This document shows positions 11,548 through 21,180 of a DNA stretch of 64,000 bases, piece by piece (within the stretch, counting starts at the first letter, position 1; every line of letters starts with the position of its first letter). The DNA is from Bacteroidota bacterium. Its GTDB lineage: Bacteria; Bacteroidota; Bacteroidia; NS11-12g; UBA9320. The notes beneath the pieces are model-generated. The model was not told the origin of the DNA. It ran no database searches and saw nothing but the letters and a program-made list of their open reading frames with translations. The translations under genes and the position numbers were made by a program. The stretch lies in NCBI GenBank assembly GCA_013359235.1, contig JABWCE010000013.1, positions 1-64,000 of the forward strand, written 5' to 3'.

Positions 11548-11585
11548 ATCAAATTTAGCATCTATATGCAAATAAAAATTAGGTT

Positions 11586-12281
11586 TTATACCCTTTCAGC
11601 AATAGTACAACATGATTTTAATTGCACTTTATGCCCCATCATTTCAACTTGATGTTCGTTGATAATAATTTTATTTATATCGGTAAAATTGTTTTTTTCG
11701 AGTATCGAAATCCAATCATCAACTTCATATAAATTTGTCCAATAACGAGTATAAGGCAGCTTATTTAAACAATCTTTGAGTCTGAAACAAGCGTAAAACT
11801 TACCGCCAGGTTTCAATACCCTGAATATTTCCTGAAGATTTTCCTCTGCATTTTCCCAAAAATAAATAAGATTTATACAAAAAATCTTATCAAACTTTTT
11901 AGATTCAAATGGCATTGCATTACTTGAACAATAATACAAATCCAACTTGTTATCTTCAATTAAATCTTCGTTGTATTCTCTTGCTATTTTTACCATTGGT
12001 TCTGAGTAATCAACTCCAGAAACCTTTATATTTTTATTTTTTTTAAACAATTTTTCGAAAAATCGTCCATTGGCAAAACCAATTTCAAGAATTTCTTCGC
12101 CATCTTTTATTTCAAGTATGTCAATAATGTTTTTATACAATTTATCATTTGCTTTATTCATCAATTTGCCAAATTTTTCAGCTTTACTTCCAAATGGCTG
12201 TGTCAACTGTTTTGCAATAAATCTGGAATTGGGAATTAATCCAACCCACAAAAGCATTTTTTTTAACAAATTCTGTTTCAT
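11586..12281 (-). CDS. class I SAM-dependent methyltransferase
   Basis: This 231-residue protein has the SAM-binding motif I at about residues 64-73 (ILEIGFANGRF), an acidic loop after strand 2 (VSGVDYSEPM) and later motifs (FDKIFCINLIYFW, VLKPGGKFYACF) typical of the Methyltransf_11 group. Such enzymes transfer methyl from S-adenosylmethionine to small molecules, often quinones or lipids; the acceptor cannot be told. An N-terminal helix (KKMLLWVGLIPNSRF) may contact membrane or substrate. It stands alone on the minus strand between plus-strand genes. Confidence 0.85.
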   Translation of the reverse strand: MKQNLLKKMLLWVGLIPNSRFIAKQLTQPFGSKAEKFGKLMNKANDKLYKNIIDILEIKDGEEILEIGFANGRFFEKLFKKNKNIKVSGVDYSEPMVKIAREYNEDLIEDNKLDLYYCSSNAMPFESKKFDKIFCINLIYFWENAEENLQEIFRVLKPGGKFYACFRLKDCLNKLPYTRYWTNLYEVDDWISILEKNNFTDINKIIINEHQVEMMGHKVQLKSCCTIAERV

Positions 12282-12474
12282 TTATTATTTACAAGTTGAG
12301 CTTTGTTGTATTGTGTTGAAAAATTGAATACACGTTTTCTGTAAGTTTTGAATTATATTGGCTTTTTGTTTTTAAATAATAAATAAAGGCGATATTTTTA
12401 AATGCAAAATAAATAAGAAAATTTCAATCATATAAAATTTTGTTTATTTTTAATTAAATTGCATCTTTTTAGCT

Positions 12475-15400
12475 ATGTGCTTACTTACAAAAAACCAAAT
12501 TTTAAAATTCATTTTATGTTTTATAACATTTGTTTTCATTACTTTTTTGGCAAAATCGCAGGAATTTTCAGGTTTGGAAGCATTAAAATTTGACAATAAT
12601 GCTGAATTTGTAAGAGTTAATCAAAAAACAGGAAATATTAATTACTTAAAGTTCAAAACACCTTTAAATATTGAAGAAAACAACAGAATTTATTTTTTAA
12701 GAAAACTTTACAACCTTAGCGAAAGTTACAGTATTTCTCGTATAAATTTTTTAAATGATGAACTTGGATTTGAACATATAAGATATCAGATATATTTCAA
12801 AAACATACCAATTTTGGGTTCAGTAATTATATTTCACTACAAAGAAAAATTACTACACTCAATAAACGGAGAGATTTATAAGATTGAACAATCAAATATT
12901 CAATTACCATTAAATGAAGAAAAATGTTTTGAAAAAGCTTTAGAAATTATAGGAGCAAAATCATACAAATGGCAATTTGAAGAGGAAGAAATTTTAATCA
13001 AACAAATAAAAAACGATTCTTTGGCAAGTTGGTTTCCCAAAGCCGAACTTGTTTTTTGCCCAAAAGACTTGAATTTTGATAATAAAGAATTTATATTTTC
13101 ATATAAATTTAAAATTTACTCTGACGAACCTTTAACTGCCGAAAACATTTACATTGATGCCATTACAAATGACGTTGTAGCAAGAGAAAATCTTATCCAT
13201 ACAACAGATGTACCAGGCACAGCTATAACCAAATATAGCGGAACAAAAGCAATAGTTACTGACAGCACTGCACCTTTTAATTACAGACTTAGAGAAAACT
13301 CACGTGGAAACGGAATTTACACTTTAAATCTTAAAAAGGGTACAAATTATGGATTGGCAGTAGATTTTCTTGACTCAAACAATGTATGGAACAACATTAA
13401 TGCTAATAAAGATGAAGTAGCAACCGATGCTCACTGGGGTGCCGAAATGACTTATGATTATTATTTAAATGTGCATAACCGAAAAAGTTACGATAACAAT
13501 AATGCACGTATTTACAGCTATGTACACTATTCAAACAATTACGACAATGCCTTTTGGAATGGAGTGAGTATGACTTATGGCGATGGAAACACTTTTAAAC
13601 CATTAACCTCAATTGATGTTTGTGGACATGAAGTAAGCCATGCTGTAACATCAAACAGTGCCAATTTAGTTTACAGTTACGAATCGGGAGCATTGAATGA
13701 ATCTTTCAGTGATATTTTTGGAAATTCAATAGAACGATACGCAAGACCTTCTCAATACTCATGGCTTATTGGCGAAGACATAACAACAAGTGGAACTGGA
13801 CTTAGAAATATGCAAAACCCAAAAGCTAAAAATCATCCCAGATGTTACAAAAGTACAAATTGGTATTCGGGAGCGGGTGATAATGGTGGAGTACATACAA
13901 ACAGCGGTGTACAAAACTGGTGGTATTATTTGATTACCGAAGGCGATACAGGCAAAAATGATTTATCAAACTATTATTCAGTTGATAGTCTTGGTATTTT
14001 TAAAGCTGAAAAAATTGCTTATAGAAATCTCACAGTATATCTTACTCCTTCATCAAAGTATGCCGATGCCCGATTTTACTCAATAAGAGCAGCCGTTGAC
14101 CTATTTGGTAATTGCAGTAAAGAAGTAATTGCAGTAACAAATGCATGGTATGCTTGTAATGTAGGTCCAAAATACGACAGTGGATTTGTTAAAGCAGATT
14201 TTAAGGCTGATACAATTATTTGCAATACTTCTCAAATTGTAAATTTTGAAAATTTGAGTTCAAATGCCATTGCTTATAAATGGGATTTTGGAGATGGTAG
14301 CAATTCAGTAGTTTTTAACCCCAAACACAATTATTCAGCATTTGGTAATTACTCTGTAAAACTTGTAGCCTACAGTTGTTTTCAAAATAAAACTGATAGT
14401 ATTACACGTTCAAATTATATAAAAGTAGATTCGTCTTTTGATATTTGTAATGCTGTATTAATGCCACAATCTGGCAAAGACAGTATTAGCAAATGCAATT
14501 CGTTTGTTTATGATGATGGCGGAGAAAACATATACAAACAAAATGTTAAAACTGTTTTAAAAATTTACGTTCCGGGGGCAGATTCAATTGTTTTAAAATT
14601 TTTCGATTTTGATTATGAAAAAAATTACGACAGTTTATACCTGTACAACGGTCCATATCCCGGAGGTATAAAAATAGGTGGTTTTACCGGAAATACTATA
14701 CCATTTGCAGGTAAAAATTACAAAATTGCCGGAAATTTGATAACACTCGTTCATAAATCTGACCCAATGGTTACAGGGCGTGGTTTTAAAATGTATTATC
14801 AAGCATATAAGCAACCTGTAAAAATCACAGCATTTAAAGATACAACTATTTGCAGAGGAAATCAGGTTAATCTATATGCAACCGGTACGGGTGGATATCA
14901 AGGTGATTTTTCATTTCTGTGGAAATACATTTCTCACAACGATTCAATTTCTGTCACGCCTGATACTACTACTATTTATAAAGTTTCGCTAACTGATGTA
15001 TGCACAAAATCTGTAGATTCTACAATTGTAACAATTACCGTTAAAGATTCATTAAAACTAAGCGTTTCAAAAGATACGACAATTTGTATAGGTCAATCAG
15101 TAATTATTGGGGCAAACGGAAATGGTGGAGAAAGTGCCGGATATAGCTACACTTGGGATAACGGGCTTGGGGTAGGTAATAGTCATATTGTATCGCCTGC
15201 TGTTTCTACAAAATATATGGTTGTACTTACTGATGGTTGTACAGTAAAAAATGATACAGCTTATATAAATATTACAGTGCGAAACAAACTTGGTTTAAAC
15301 CTTTGGAGTAACGACACATTGATTTGTTTTAATAAATCATCAGTAATAAACGCCACCGAATGGGGAGGTTTGAGTACGGGATATAATATTACATGGAATA

Positions 15401-17001
15401 ATGCCTTGGGTACCGGAAATTCAAAAACTATTAATTTAACAAACAATACATGGATAAAAGCTACTTTAACCGATGGTTGTAATGTAATTCCGGCTTCAGA
15501 TTCTGTTTTGATAGTTGTAAGACCTGAACTAAAAATTTCATTAAACAATGACACTACAATCTGTACAGGAACTTCGGTAAACTTGCTACCTTATGTTTTT
15601 GGGGGCGATACTTTAAACTATAAATTTACATGGAACAATGGTCTTTCTGCTATAAAAAACCAAACTGTTTCACCAAACTCTTCAACAAAATATTCAGTTA
15701 CATTATCCGACAATTGTTCTGACATTGCTACAGATTCAATTACCGTTACACTTTTAGCCCCATTAAAATTATCAAATTTAAAAGATACTTTAATTTGCTA
15801 TGGAGGCAAAGCTAATTTTAATCCTATTGCATCAGGTGGTAAACCTCTTCAATATCAGTTTTTGTGGGACAATGGTCTCGGAACACTGCAAAATCAAATT
15901 GTATCGCCATTGGCAAACACAAAATACAAATTAATTTTAAAAGATAATTGTACTGTAATTTACGACTCAGCTTTTGTAAATGTAATTGTTCGAAATCCTT
16001 TGAAACTTACTTCAAACCTTAGTAAAGATACTATTTGTACTGGCGATTCGTCTTTGCTTACATTTAATATTACAGGCGGAATTACTTCACAGTACAAATC
16101 CTATTTAAACGGAGTTCAAACATTTTTAAATTCAATTTATTTAAAACCTAATTCTGCTACAATATATAAAATCAAAATTACTGACAATTGCTCAAACAAC
16201 GATAGCACTTCATACCCAATTACTTTAAACTCATTGCCCATTGTTGATTTTACGGCTGATAAAACAGAAATATGTCGTTTGGATGAAGTTCAATTTACCA
16301 ATAACTCATCAAATGCGGTAAGCTACGAGTGGATTTTTGGCACAGGTGATAGAAATACTGTACTTTCACCAAAATATCAATACAAAATTTCAGGTTTATT
16401 TGATGTAACACTGACATGTGTTTCAAATCAAGGGTGTAAAAACTCAATTAAAAAAACATCTTTTATAAAAGTAATAGAACTTCCTGTAAGCGATTTTAAT
16501 TACACGCCTACCGAAATAACTCTTGCCGATCCAACAGTAATCTTTAACAACAATTCAAGCAATTACACAAATTTTGAATGGGATTTTGGTGATTTGGCAA
16601 CAAATTCAAGCGATGCCAACCCAATACATACTTACTCAGATAAGGGAGTTTACAAAGTAAAATTAATAAGTTTTAATTCTTTAGGATGTAGTGATACGAT
16701 AATTAAAGATATTTTTATTGAAGATGTGTATTATCTATGGGTGCCAAATGCTTTTACACCTAATAATGACGGCATAAACGATTCACTCGAAATAGTTTCT
16801 AAAGGAATTTTAACTTCGGTTGTAAAAGTATTTAATCGCTGGGGCGAATTGGTATATGAAACCAATCTAAACTCTACCCCATTCTATGGAAAAGACAACT
16901 CGGGAAAACCTTTGATGAGAGGAAGTTATTTGGTAATTATTGAATTAAGAGATTTTACTAAACGATTTCATAATGTAAGAAAGGTTATTCAAATGCTTTA
17001 A
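12475..17001 (+). CDS. secreted M4 (thermolysin-like) metalloprotease with CUB, PKD and CHU_C modules
   Basis: This 1508-residue protein has a signal peptide (first ~29 residues), then a propeptide (about 40-225) and an M4 zinc protease domain. The zinc site is H385-E386-x-x-H389 with third ligand E409 in NESFSD, and the catalytic His is H474 in GGVHTNSG. Downstream are a PKD module (WDFGDGS near 603), a CUB-like domain (about 668-780) and six similar repeats of ~75-85 residues (about 780-1255), most starting IC.G and containing WNNGLG. Two more PKD modules follow, and the last ~90 residues contain PNAFTPNNDGIND, the hallmark of the gliding-associated CHU_C (T9SS type B) signal. It is likely a surface or secreted protease. 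Its stop codon overlaps that of the next minus-strand gene. Confidence 0.93.
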   Translation: MCLLTKNQILKFILCFITFVFITFLAKSQEFSGLEALKFDNNAEFVRVNQKTGNINYLKFKTPLNIEENNRIYFLRKLYNLSESYSISRINFLNDELGFEHIRYQIYFKNIPILGSVIIFHYKEKLLHSINGEIYKIEQSNIQLPLNEEKCFEKALEIIGAKSYKWQFEEEEILIKQIKNDSLASWFPKAELVFCPKDLNFDNKEFIFSYKFKIYSDEPLTAENIYIDAITNDVVARENLIHTTDVPGTAITKYSGTKAIVTDSTAPFNYRLRENSRGNGIYTLNLKKGTNYGLAVDFLDSNNVWNNINANKDEVATDAHWGAEMTYDYYLNVHNRKSYDNNNARIYSYVHYSNNYDNAFWNGVSMTYGDGNTFKPLTSIDVCGHEVSHAVTSNSANLVYSYESGALNESFSDIFGNSIERYARPSQYSWLIGEDITTSGTGLRNMQNPKAKNHPRCYKSTNWYSGAGDNGGVHTNSGVQNWWYYLITEGDTGKNDLSNYYSVDSLGIFKAEKIAYRNLTVYLTPSSKYADARFYSIRAAVDLFGNCSKEVIAVTNAWYACNVGPKYDSGFVKADFKADTIICNTSQIVNFENLSSNAIAYKWDFGDGSNSVVFNPKHNYSAFGNYSVKLVAYSCFQNKTDSITRSNYIKVDSSFDICNAVLMPQSGKDSISKCNSFVYDDGGENIYKQNVKTVLKIYVPGADSIVLKFFDFDYEKNYDSLYLYNGPYPGGIKIGGFTGNTIPFAGKNYKIAGNLITLVHKSDPMVTGRGFKMYYQAYKQPVKITAFKDTTICRGNQVNLYATGTGGYQGDFSFLWKYISHNDSISVTPDTTTIYKVSLTDVCTKSVDSTIVTITVKDSLKLSVSKDTTICIGQSVIIGANGNGGESAGYSYTWDNGLGVGNSHIVSPAVSTKYMVVLTDGCTVKNDTAYINITVRNKLGLNLWSNDTLICFNKSSVINATEWGGLSTGYNITWNNALGTGNSKTINLTNNTWIKATLTDGCNVIPASDSVLIVVRPELKISLNNDTTICTGTSVNLLPYVFGGDTLNYKFTWNNGLSAIKNQTVSPNSSTKYSVTLSDNCSDIATDSITVTLLAPLKLSNLKDTLICYGGKANFNPIASGGKPLQYQFLWDNGLGTLQNQIVSPLANTKYKLILKDNCTVIYDSAFVNVIVRNPLKLTSNLSKDTICTGDSSLLTFNITGGITSQYKSYLNGVQTFLNSIYLKPNSATIYKIKITDNCSNNDSTSYPITLNSLPIVDFTADKTEICRLDEVQFTNNSSNAVSYEWIFGTGDRNTVLSPKYQYKISGLFDVTLTCVSNQGCKNSIKKTSFIKVIELPVSDFNYTPTEITLADPTVIFNNNSSNYTNFEWDFGDLATNSSDANPIHTYSDKGVYKVKLISFNSLGCSDTIIKDIFIEDVYYLWVPNAFTPNNDGINDSLEIVSKGILTSVVKVFNRWGELVYETNLNSTPFYGKDNSGKPLMRGSYLVIIELRDFTKRFHNVRKVIQML

Positions 17002-17849
17002 ATTTCTATTGAAGGAAAAGATAAGAGAATTTTATTTAAAATCTTATTTCTTTCTACCTCTCTTTTTTTCTCTGCCAGTTTATATGATTTAATTACTCCG
17101 CCTTTGTAGTACCTGTTAAACCAAGGAAAAACTACAAGCACCCCATCAACAATATTGTATTTTAAACTTACATTCAAAAACAAAGCATAAAATGCACTTG
17201 TTATCAAAAAAGCATTTGCACTTTCTTTGTAATACCCGCACCACAATTGCCCTAAGCCTGGCACAATACTCATCCACTCAACCTTAGTAGGATTATATTT
17301 TCGGTTTATTTTTTTAATTTTTAGAAACATATCATCAAGCAATTTTAATTGATTTTCATTCAAACCTTCAATTTTTCGGAAATGTTCCTTAGATGACTTG
17401 TACCTACCCGTTTTAAAATCGAGTACAGCCATTATAAGATGAAATTTGTCTCTTTGTCCATTATTTAAAGAGTTTTCGTCAATTCCATACATTTCAGAAT
17501 ATGCAAAAATTGTATCGTTTGATAGGTAATAATTTAAGGCACACCTGAAAATTATATCGTTTTTTTTAGATTTTTCTTGTTCACTATTAAAAGAGCTGTT
17601 GTAATAAAGTGCAGCCTTTCTGAAATCGCCTTTACGGTTGTAAGCATCTGCAATTAAAATGTTTAACTGTGTAAAATTTTTGTTTTCATTGTCAAAAAAA
17701 ATTATCCTTTCACACAATTCTATACAATCATCGTAATTTTCTTTTTCAAAATGTTCAAAAGCCAGAGAAATGTATTTATCAAAGTTTTCTTGAGCAAAAA
17801 CTGTAACAGATGCTAAATAAAATATAATAATTATTAAGATTTTTTTCAC
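16998..17849 (-). CDS. TPR-like protein with C-terminal membrane segments
   Basis: This 283-residue protein has a signal peptide (about 19 residues, ending TVFAQ), then tetratricopeptide-like helical pairs (about residues 25-180, for example FDKYISLAFEHFEKENYDDC), and a C-terminal hydrophobic part (about 200-250) with GLGQLWCGYY and one or two membrane spans. It is the last gene of a three-gene minus-strand operon after yidD, and its start lies next to the yidD stop. The link with YidD suggests a role near membrane-protein insertion or the cell envelope, but this is only context. I do not recognise a named family with certainty. Confidence 0.7.
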   Translation of the reverse strand: MKKILIIIIFYLASVTVFAQENFDKYISLAFEHFEKENYDDCIELCERIIFFDNENKNFTQLNILIADAYNRKGDFRKAALYYNSSFNSEQEKSKKNDIIFRCALNYYLSNDTIFAYSEMYGIDENSLNNGQRDKFHLIMAVLDFKTGRYKSSKEHFRKIEGLNENQLKLLDDMFLKIKKINRKYNPTKVEWMSIVPGLGQLWCGYYKESANAFLITSAFYALFLNVSLKYNIVDGVLVVFPWFNRYYKGGVIKSYKLAEKKREVERNKILNKILLSFPSIEI

Positions 17850-18232
17850 TGAACAGGGTCTAAAAACAAATTATTTACGGGGTCGTATTCATAATTTTCG
17901 CTGCTCATCGGGTTGCATCTCGAAAAACGATCCCAAAAATCAATCAAACCATGAATTAATCCATGTTTTTTTATACTTTGAAAAGCATATTCTGAACATG
18001 ATGGACTAAACCTGCACGATTGTGCATCTTGCGAAGAAATAAAACTCTTATAAAAATAAAAGAACGCCCTGATAGTAGTCATTCCGTCACGAGGTGTTTC
18101 GTTTAGAAAAATGAAATTCATTTTTGAATATGCAATAGTGTCATTGCATTTTAAACTATTGTTTAAACTCTGCGAAAACAAACAGGGCTTAATTAATAGT
18201 GTAATTATACATATTATCGTTGCCCTTTTCAT
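17846..18232 (-). CDS. yidD: YidD-family membrane protein insertion factor with N-terminal extension
   Basis: This 128-residue protein ends in a YidD domain: the signature CRFSPSCSEYA is followed by GLIHGLIDFWDRFSRCNPM, with the conserved cysteines and the late RC.P motif. YidD aids insertion of inner-membrane proteins by the YidC/Sec route. Unlike the short E. coli protein (about 85 residues), this one has an N-terminal signal-like hydrophobic segment (ATIICIITLLIKPCLFSQS). I chose ATG 18232, which overlaps the upstream gene by 44 bases. A longer frame to 18346 exists but would overlap much more and has no signal character. It overlaps the downstream TPR gene by 4 bases. Confidence 0.85.
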   Translation of the reverse strand: MKRATIICIITLLIKPCLFSQSLNNSLKCNDTIAYSKMNFIFLNETPRDGMTTIRAFFYFYKSFISSQDAQSCRFSPSCSEYAFQSIKKHGLIHGLIDFWDRFSRCNPMSSENYEYDPVNNLFLDPVQ

Positions 18233-18866
18233 TAACTTCAATATTTTTAAATTCTGTAATTTGAGTAAATGTTTTGTTTTTATTATAAATAAACGAAACA
18301 ACTCTGCCCGGTACTGCAAGTTTTTTAACAAGAGTATAATTTTCAAAAAATTGTTTCGAAATTACATTGCCTTTAACATCATAGGTTAAAACGCCAAAAA
18401 GTTTTTTGTCTTTTGTAGAAACCTTTATTTTTCCTTTCTTTTTCCTAAGTTTTTTTGGTGGAACCCATGTTGTAATCACAAGACTGTCTTGCTTTTCGGT
18501 TTTTTCTACTGCAAAAGGGGTTTCTCTAAGCCCATAGTAATCGAGTTTACCGGTAAGACAGAGATTAAATACCGAAAAATCCAATAATTCTCTAATTGAA
18601 TTAGTTTTTGATTGTTTTCCATCTTTTATCGTAATGTATGTAGAATCAGTAATTACAATTATTGCTTTTTCGGGAAAAGTAATATCATACACAGCTTTGC
18701 GAAAATTCAAATCGTAATAAAGCGTACCTTTTGTAAGATTATATTTTCCATCAATATTTTTTTCTTTAATTGTTACGTTTGCTCTCAATCTGTAATGCTG
18801 TTGTGAAAAAGCCTTAAAAGAAATGAAAACCAATAAGAAAATAAAAAATTTAACGCCTGATTTCAT
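18189..18866 (-). CDS. secreted protein, LolA-like outer-membrane lipoprotein carrier fold (tentative)
   Basis: This 225-residue protein has a signal peptide (first ~21 residues, ending KAFSQ). The mature part alternates short beta-strands (GTLYYDLNFRKAVYDITF, AIIVITDSTYITI), a pattern like LolA-type carriers in which a half-barrel binds a lipid. A basic segment lies near the middle (PPKKLRKKKGKIKV). No catalytic motif is seen. It is the first gene of the operon with yidD and a TPR protein. The LolA comparison is from pattern only and needs profile support; otherwise treat it as an unknown periplasmic protein. Confidence 0.6.
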   Translation of the reverse strand: MKSGVKFFIFLLVFISFKAFSQQHYRLRANVTIKEKNIDGKYNLTKGTLYYDLNFRKAVYDITFPEKAIIVITDSTYITIKDGKQSKTNSIRELLDFSVFNLCLTGKLDYYGLRETPFAVEKTEKQDSLVITTWVPPKKLRKKKGKIKVSTKDKKLFGVLTYDVKGNVISKQFFENYTLVKKLAVPGRVVSFIYNKNKTFTQITEFKNIEVNEKGNDNMYNYTIN

Positions 18867-18878
18867 CTAAATGCTTTG

Positions 18879-18886
18879 CAAACATA
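18879..18886 (-). promoter_or_regulatory. -7 box (TATGTTTG) for the LolA-like/yidD operon
   Basis: On the minus strand TATGTTTG matches TAnnTTTG, 12 bases before the ATG at 18866. A TTTG lies 16 bases further upstream, slightly short of the usual spacing. Confidence 0.55.
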
Positions 18887-19116
18887 GTGCAATTAACCAA
18901 TTCAAATATAAAACTCAATTAATTTAATTTTAAAACATTGATTGCCTTTAATAATTATTAATTTAATTATTTGCATAATTAATTTTTAAAATAAAAAACC
19001 ATTTTAATTAACTGTATTGATATTTCTAGTAGTTGCAAGGTTATTAATGTTAAAAAAAATCATAAATCAAATTTTAAAAACAATTTTGTATCAATTTATC
19101 TTGCTTAATTTTTGAT

Positions 19117-19124
19117 TTACTTTG
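19117..19124 (+). promoter_or_regulatory. -7-like box (TTACTTTG) for the aminotransferase operon
   Basis: TTACTTTG differs from TAnnTTTG at one position and is followed by CA, as often seen. It ends 18 bases before the ATG at 19143. No -33 element at the usual distance is clear. Confidence 0.45.
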
Positions 19125-19142
19125 CATTATTAAAAACTAATA

Positions 19143-20300
19143 ATGACTTTGATTCCCCAAATACAATCAAAATTACCAAACACAGGTACTACTATTTTTA
19201 CACAAATGAGTGCCCTTGCAAAGCAATTCAATGCTATAAACCTTTCGCAGGGTTTTCCTGATTTTGAATGTTCTGACGAGTTGAAAGATGCAATTTATGA
19301 GGCAGTGAAAAACGGTTACAACCAATATGCACCAATGCCTGGAATACAACCATTGAGAGAAATAATATCAGAAAAAATATTCAATATTTACAAAAGAAAA
19401 TACAACCCTGATACAGAAATTACAATAGTTCCGGGTGGTACAATAGGAATTTTTACAGCCATTAATACCGTAGTAAACAAAGGCGATGAAGTAATAATAA
19501 TAGAACCTGCTTACGATAGCTATCTTCCGGCTGTACAAATGTGTGGCGGTAAGCCTGTTTTCAGCAGTTTAAGCTATCCTGATTTTAAAATTAACTGGGA
19601 CGAAATAAAAACTTTAATAAACCCCAGAACTAAACTGTTGATTATAAATTCACCTCAAAATCCGGGGACTTCTGTCATTTCAAAAGAAGATTTAGAAATG
19701 CTCGACAAGATTACTGCCGGAACCGGCATTTTTATTATAAGTGACGAAGTGTATGAACATATAATTTTTGATAATGTTACACATCAAAGTTTGATATTGA
19801 ATGACAATCTTGCTTCACGAAGTTTTATAGTTTCATCACTTGGCAAAACATATCATGTTACAGGCTGGAAAACAGGCTATGTAATTGCTCCTGAACCTAT
19901 GAGCCAAGAATTTAGAAAAATTTACCAATACAATGCTTTTTGTTCTTTTGCACCGGCACAATGGGCTTTTTACAAAATGTTATCAATCCCACGAACTTAT
20001 AAAGGTGTATCAAAATTTTATGAAGAAAAGCGAAACTTTATGGAAAAATTACTAAAAAACTCAAAATTTAAGGTTTTGCATTCGGCAGGTTCGTATTTTC
20101 AATTGCTTGATTTTTCCGAAATTTCAACAATAAGTGATTTTGATTTTGCCGTTTGGCTTACAAAAGAACACAAAGTAGCCACAATACCGCTTTCATCATT
20201 CTATCACAACAAAAAAGATGATAAACTTATAAGAATTTGTTTTGCCAAAAGGAATGAAACCCTTGAAAAAGCAGCCGAAATTTTAAACTCTATAAAATGA
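19143..20300 (+). CDS. PLP-dependent methionine/glutamine aminotransferase (YbdL/MtnE type)
   Basis: This 385-residue fold-type I aminotransferase has the N-terminal NLSQGFPDF motif, a substrate-binding NSPQNPGT, SDEVYEHI with the PLP-ring aspartate, and the PLP lysine K235 in SLGKTYH. The opening residues and overall length match the methionine aminotransferase group (YbdL), which makes methionine from 4-methylthio-2-oxobutanoate using glutamine or other donors. Its last 4 bases overlap the start of an omega-amidase gene. In methionine salvage the amidase removes the alpha-ketoglutaramate formed when glutamine donates the amino group, so the pair supports a salvage role. Confidence 0.88.
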   Translation: MTLIPQIQSKLPNTGTTIFTQMSALAKQFNAINLSQGFPDFECSDELKDAIYEAVKNGYNQYAPMPGIQPLREIISEKIFNIYKRKYNPDTEITIVPGGTIGIFTAINTVVNKGDEVIIIEPAYDSYLPAVQMCGGKPVFSSLSYPDFKINWDEIKTLINPRTKLLIINSPQNPGTSVISKEDLEMLDKITAGTGIFIISDEVYEHIIFDNVTHQSLILNDNLASRSFIVSSLGKTYHVTGWKTGYVIAPEPMSQEFRKIYQYNAFCSFAPAQWAFYKMLSIPRTYKGVSKFYEEKRNFMEKLLKNSKFKVLHSAGSYFQLLDFSEISTISDFDFAVWLTKEHKVATIPLSSFYHNKKDDKLIRICFAKRNETLEKAAEILNSIK

Positions 20301-21094
20301 TTAACGAACACAAAAACGAACTGTTTGTTGTTACTGTTCAGCCCGATATTGTTTGGGAAAATATAGAACAAAATATAAAAAATTACTCAATTTTGATTGA
20401 TGAAATTTGTGAAGTGCATCCAATCATAGATTTGATTATTTTGCCCGAAATGTTTACAACAGGATTTACAGTAAATCCATTTGAAATTGCCGAAAATATG
20501 GATGGAATTACAATAAACTGGATGAAAGAAATAGCAATACAAAACAAATTGGCTATTTGCGGCAGTTTGATAATTACCGAAAATTCAAAATATTATAACC
20601 GATTTATTTTTGTTAAGCCTGATGGCTCTGTTGATTTTTATGATAAACGGCATTTGTTTTCTTATGCCGGCGAACATCAAAGCTTTTCGAATGGAGTAAA
20701 AAAAGTTTTGATAAATTACAAGGGATGGAAAATTAATCCTTATATATGTTACGACCTTCGTTTCCCGGTTTGGTGCAGAAATACCGATGATGTTGAATTG
20801 ATGATTTTTGTAGCAAACTGGCCCAATAAGAGAATATCCCACTGGGAAAAACTACTTCCGGCAAGGGCAATAGAAAACCAATGTTTTGTAATTGGTGTAA
20901 ACCGCGTAGGTATTGATTTTAACAATCTTGAATACACAGGCAAAAGTTGTATTTTTGATGCATTGGGCAATGAAATACTAAACATGCAAAACAGAGAAGG
21001 TTTTGATTTTGCAATTTTAAAAAAATCAGAAATTGTACATATTAAAACATCAATGCCATTTGGCAAAGACAATGATACTTTTGAAATTTTATAA
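20297..21094 (+). CDS. carbon-nitrogen hydrolase, omega-amidase (YafV/Nit2-like)
   Basis: This 265-residue nitrilase-superfamily enzyme has the Glu-Lys-Cys triad at E51 (LPEMFTTGF), K117 (YDKRHLF) and C151 (ICYDLRFP). The length and the motif sequence fit YafV/Nit2 omega-amidases, which hydrolyse alpha-ketoglutaramate or alpha-ketosuccinamate to the keto acid and ammonia. The ATG overlaps the aminotransferase stop by 4 bases, which points to coupled translation and a shared pathway. No signal peptide is present, so it is cytoplasmic. Confidence 0.9.
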   Translation: MINEHKNELFVVTVQPDIVWENIEQNIKNYSILIDEICEVHPIIDLIILPEMFTTGFTVNPFEIAENMDGITINWMKEIAIQNKLAICGSLIITENSKYYNRFIFVKPDGSVDFYDKRHLFSYAGEHQSFSNGVKKVLINYKGWKINPYICYDLRFPVWCRNTDDVELMIFVANWPNKRISHWEKLLPARAIENQCFVIGVNRVGIDFNNLEYTGKSCIFDALGNEILNMQNREGFDFAILKKSEIVHIKTSMPFGKDNDTFEIL

Positions 21095-21167
21095 GTATTA
21101 GAAATACTTTTTATCTAAAATATATTCTCTTTTATCTTTCAAAATGATTTTTGCAATTAATTGAAAT

Positions 21168-21175
21168 TTACTTTG
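21168..21175 (+). promoter_or_regulatory. -7-like box (TTACTTTG) abutting the S9 peptidase start
   Basis: TTACTTTG (one mismatch to TAnnTTTG) ends 5 bases before ATG 21181, so the message would be leaderless or nearly so. The box lies inside an in-frame upstream extension starting at TTG 21151 and argues against it. Confidence 0.5.
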
Positions 21176-21180
21176 CACAC

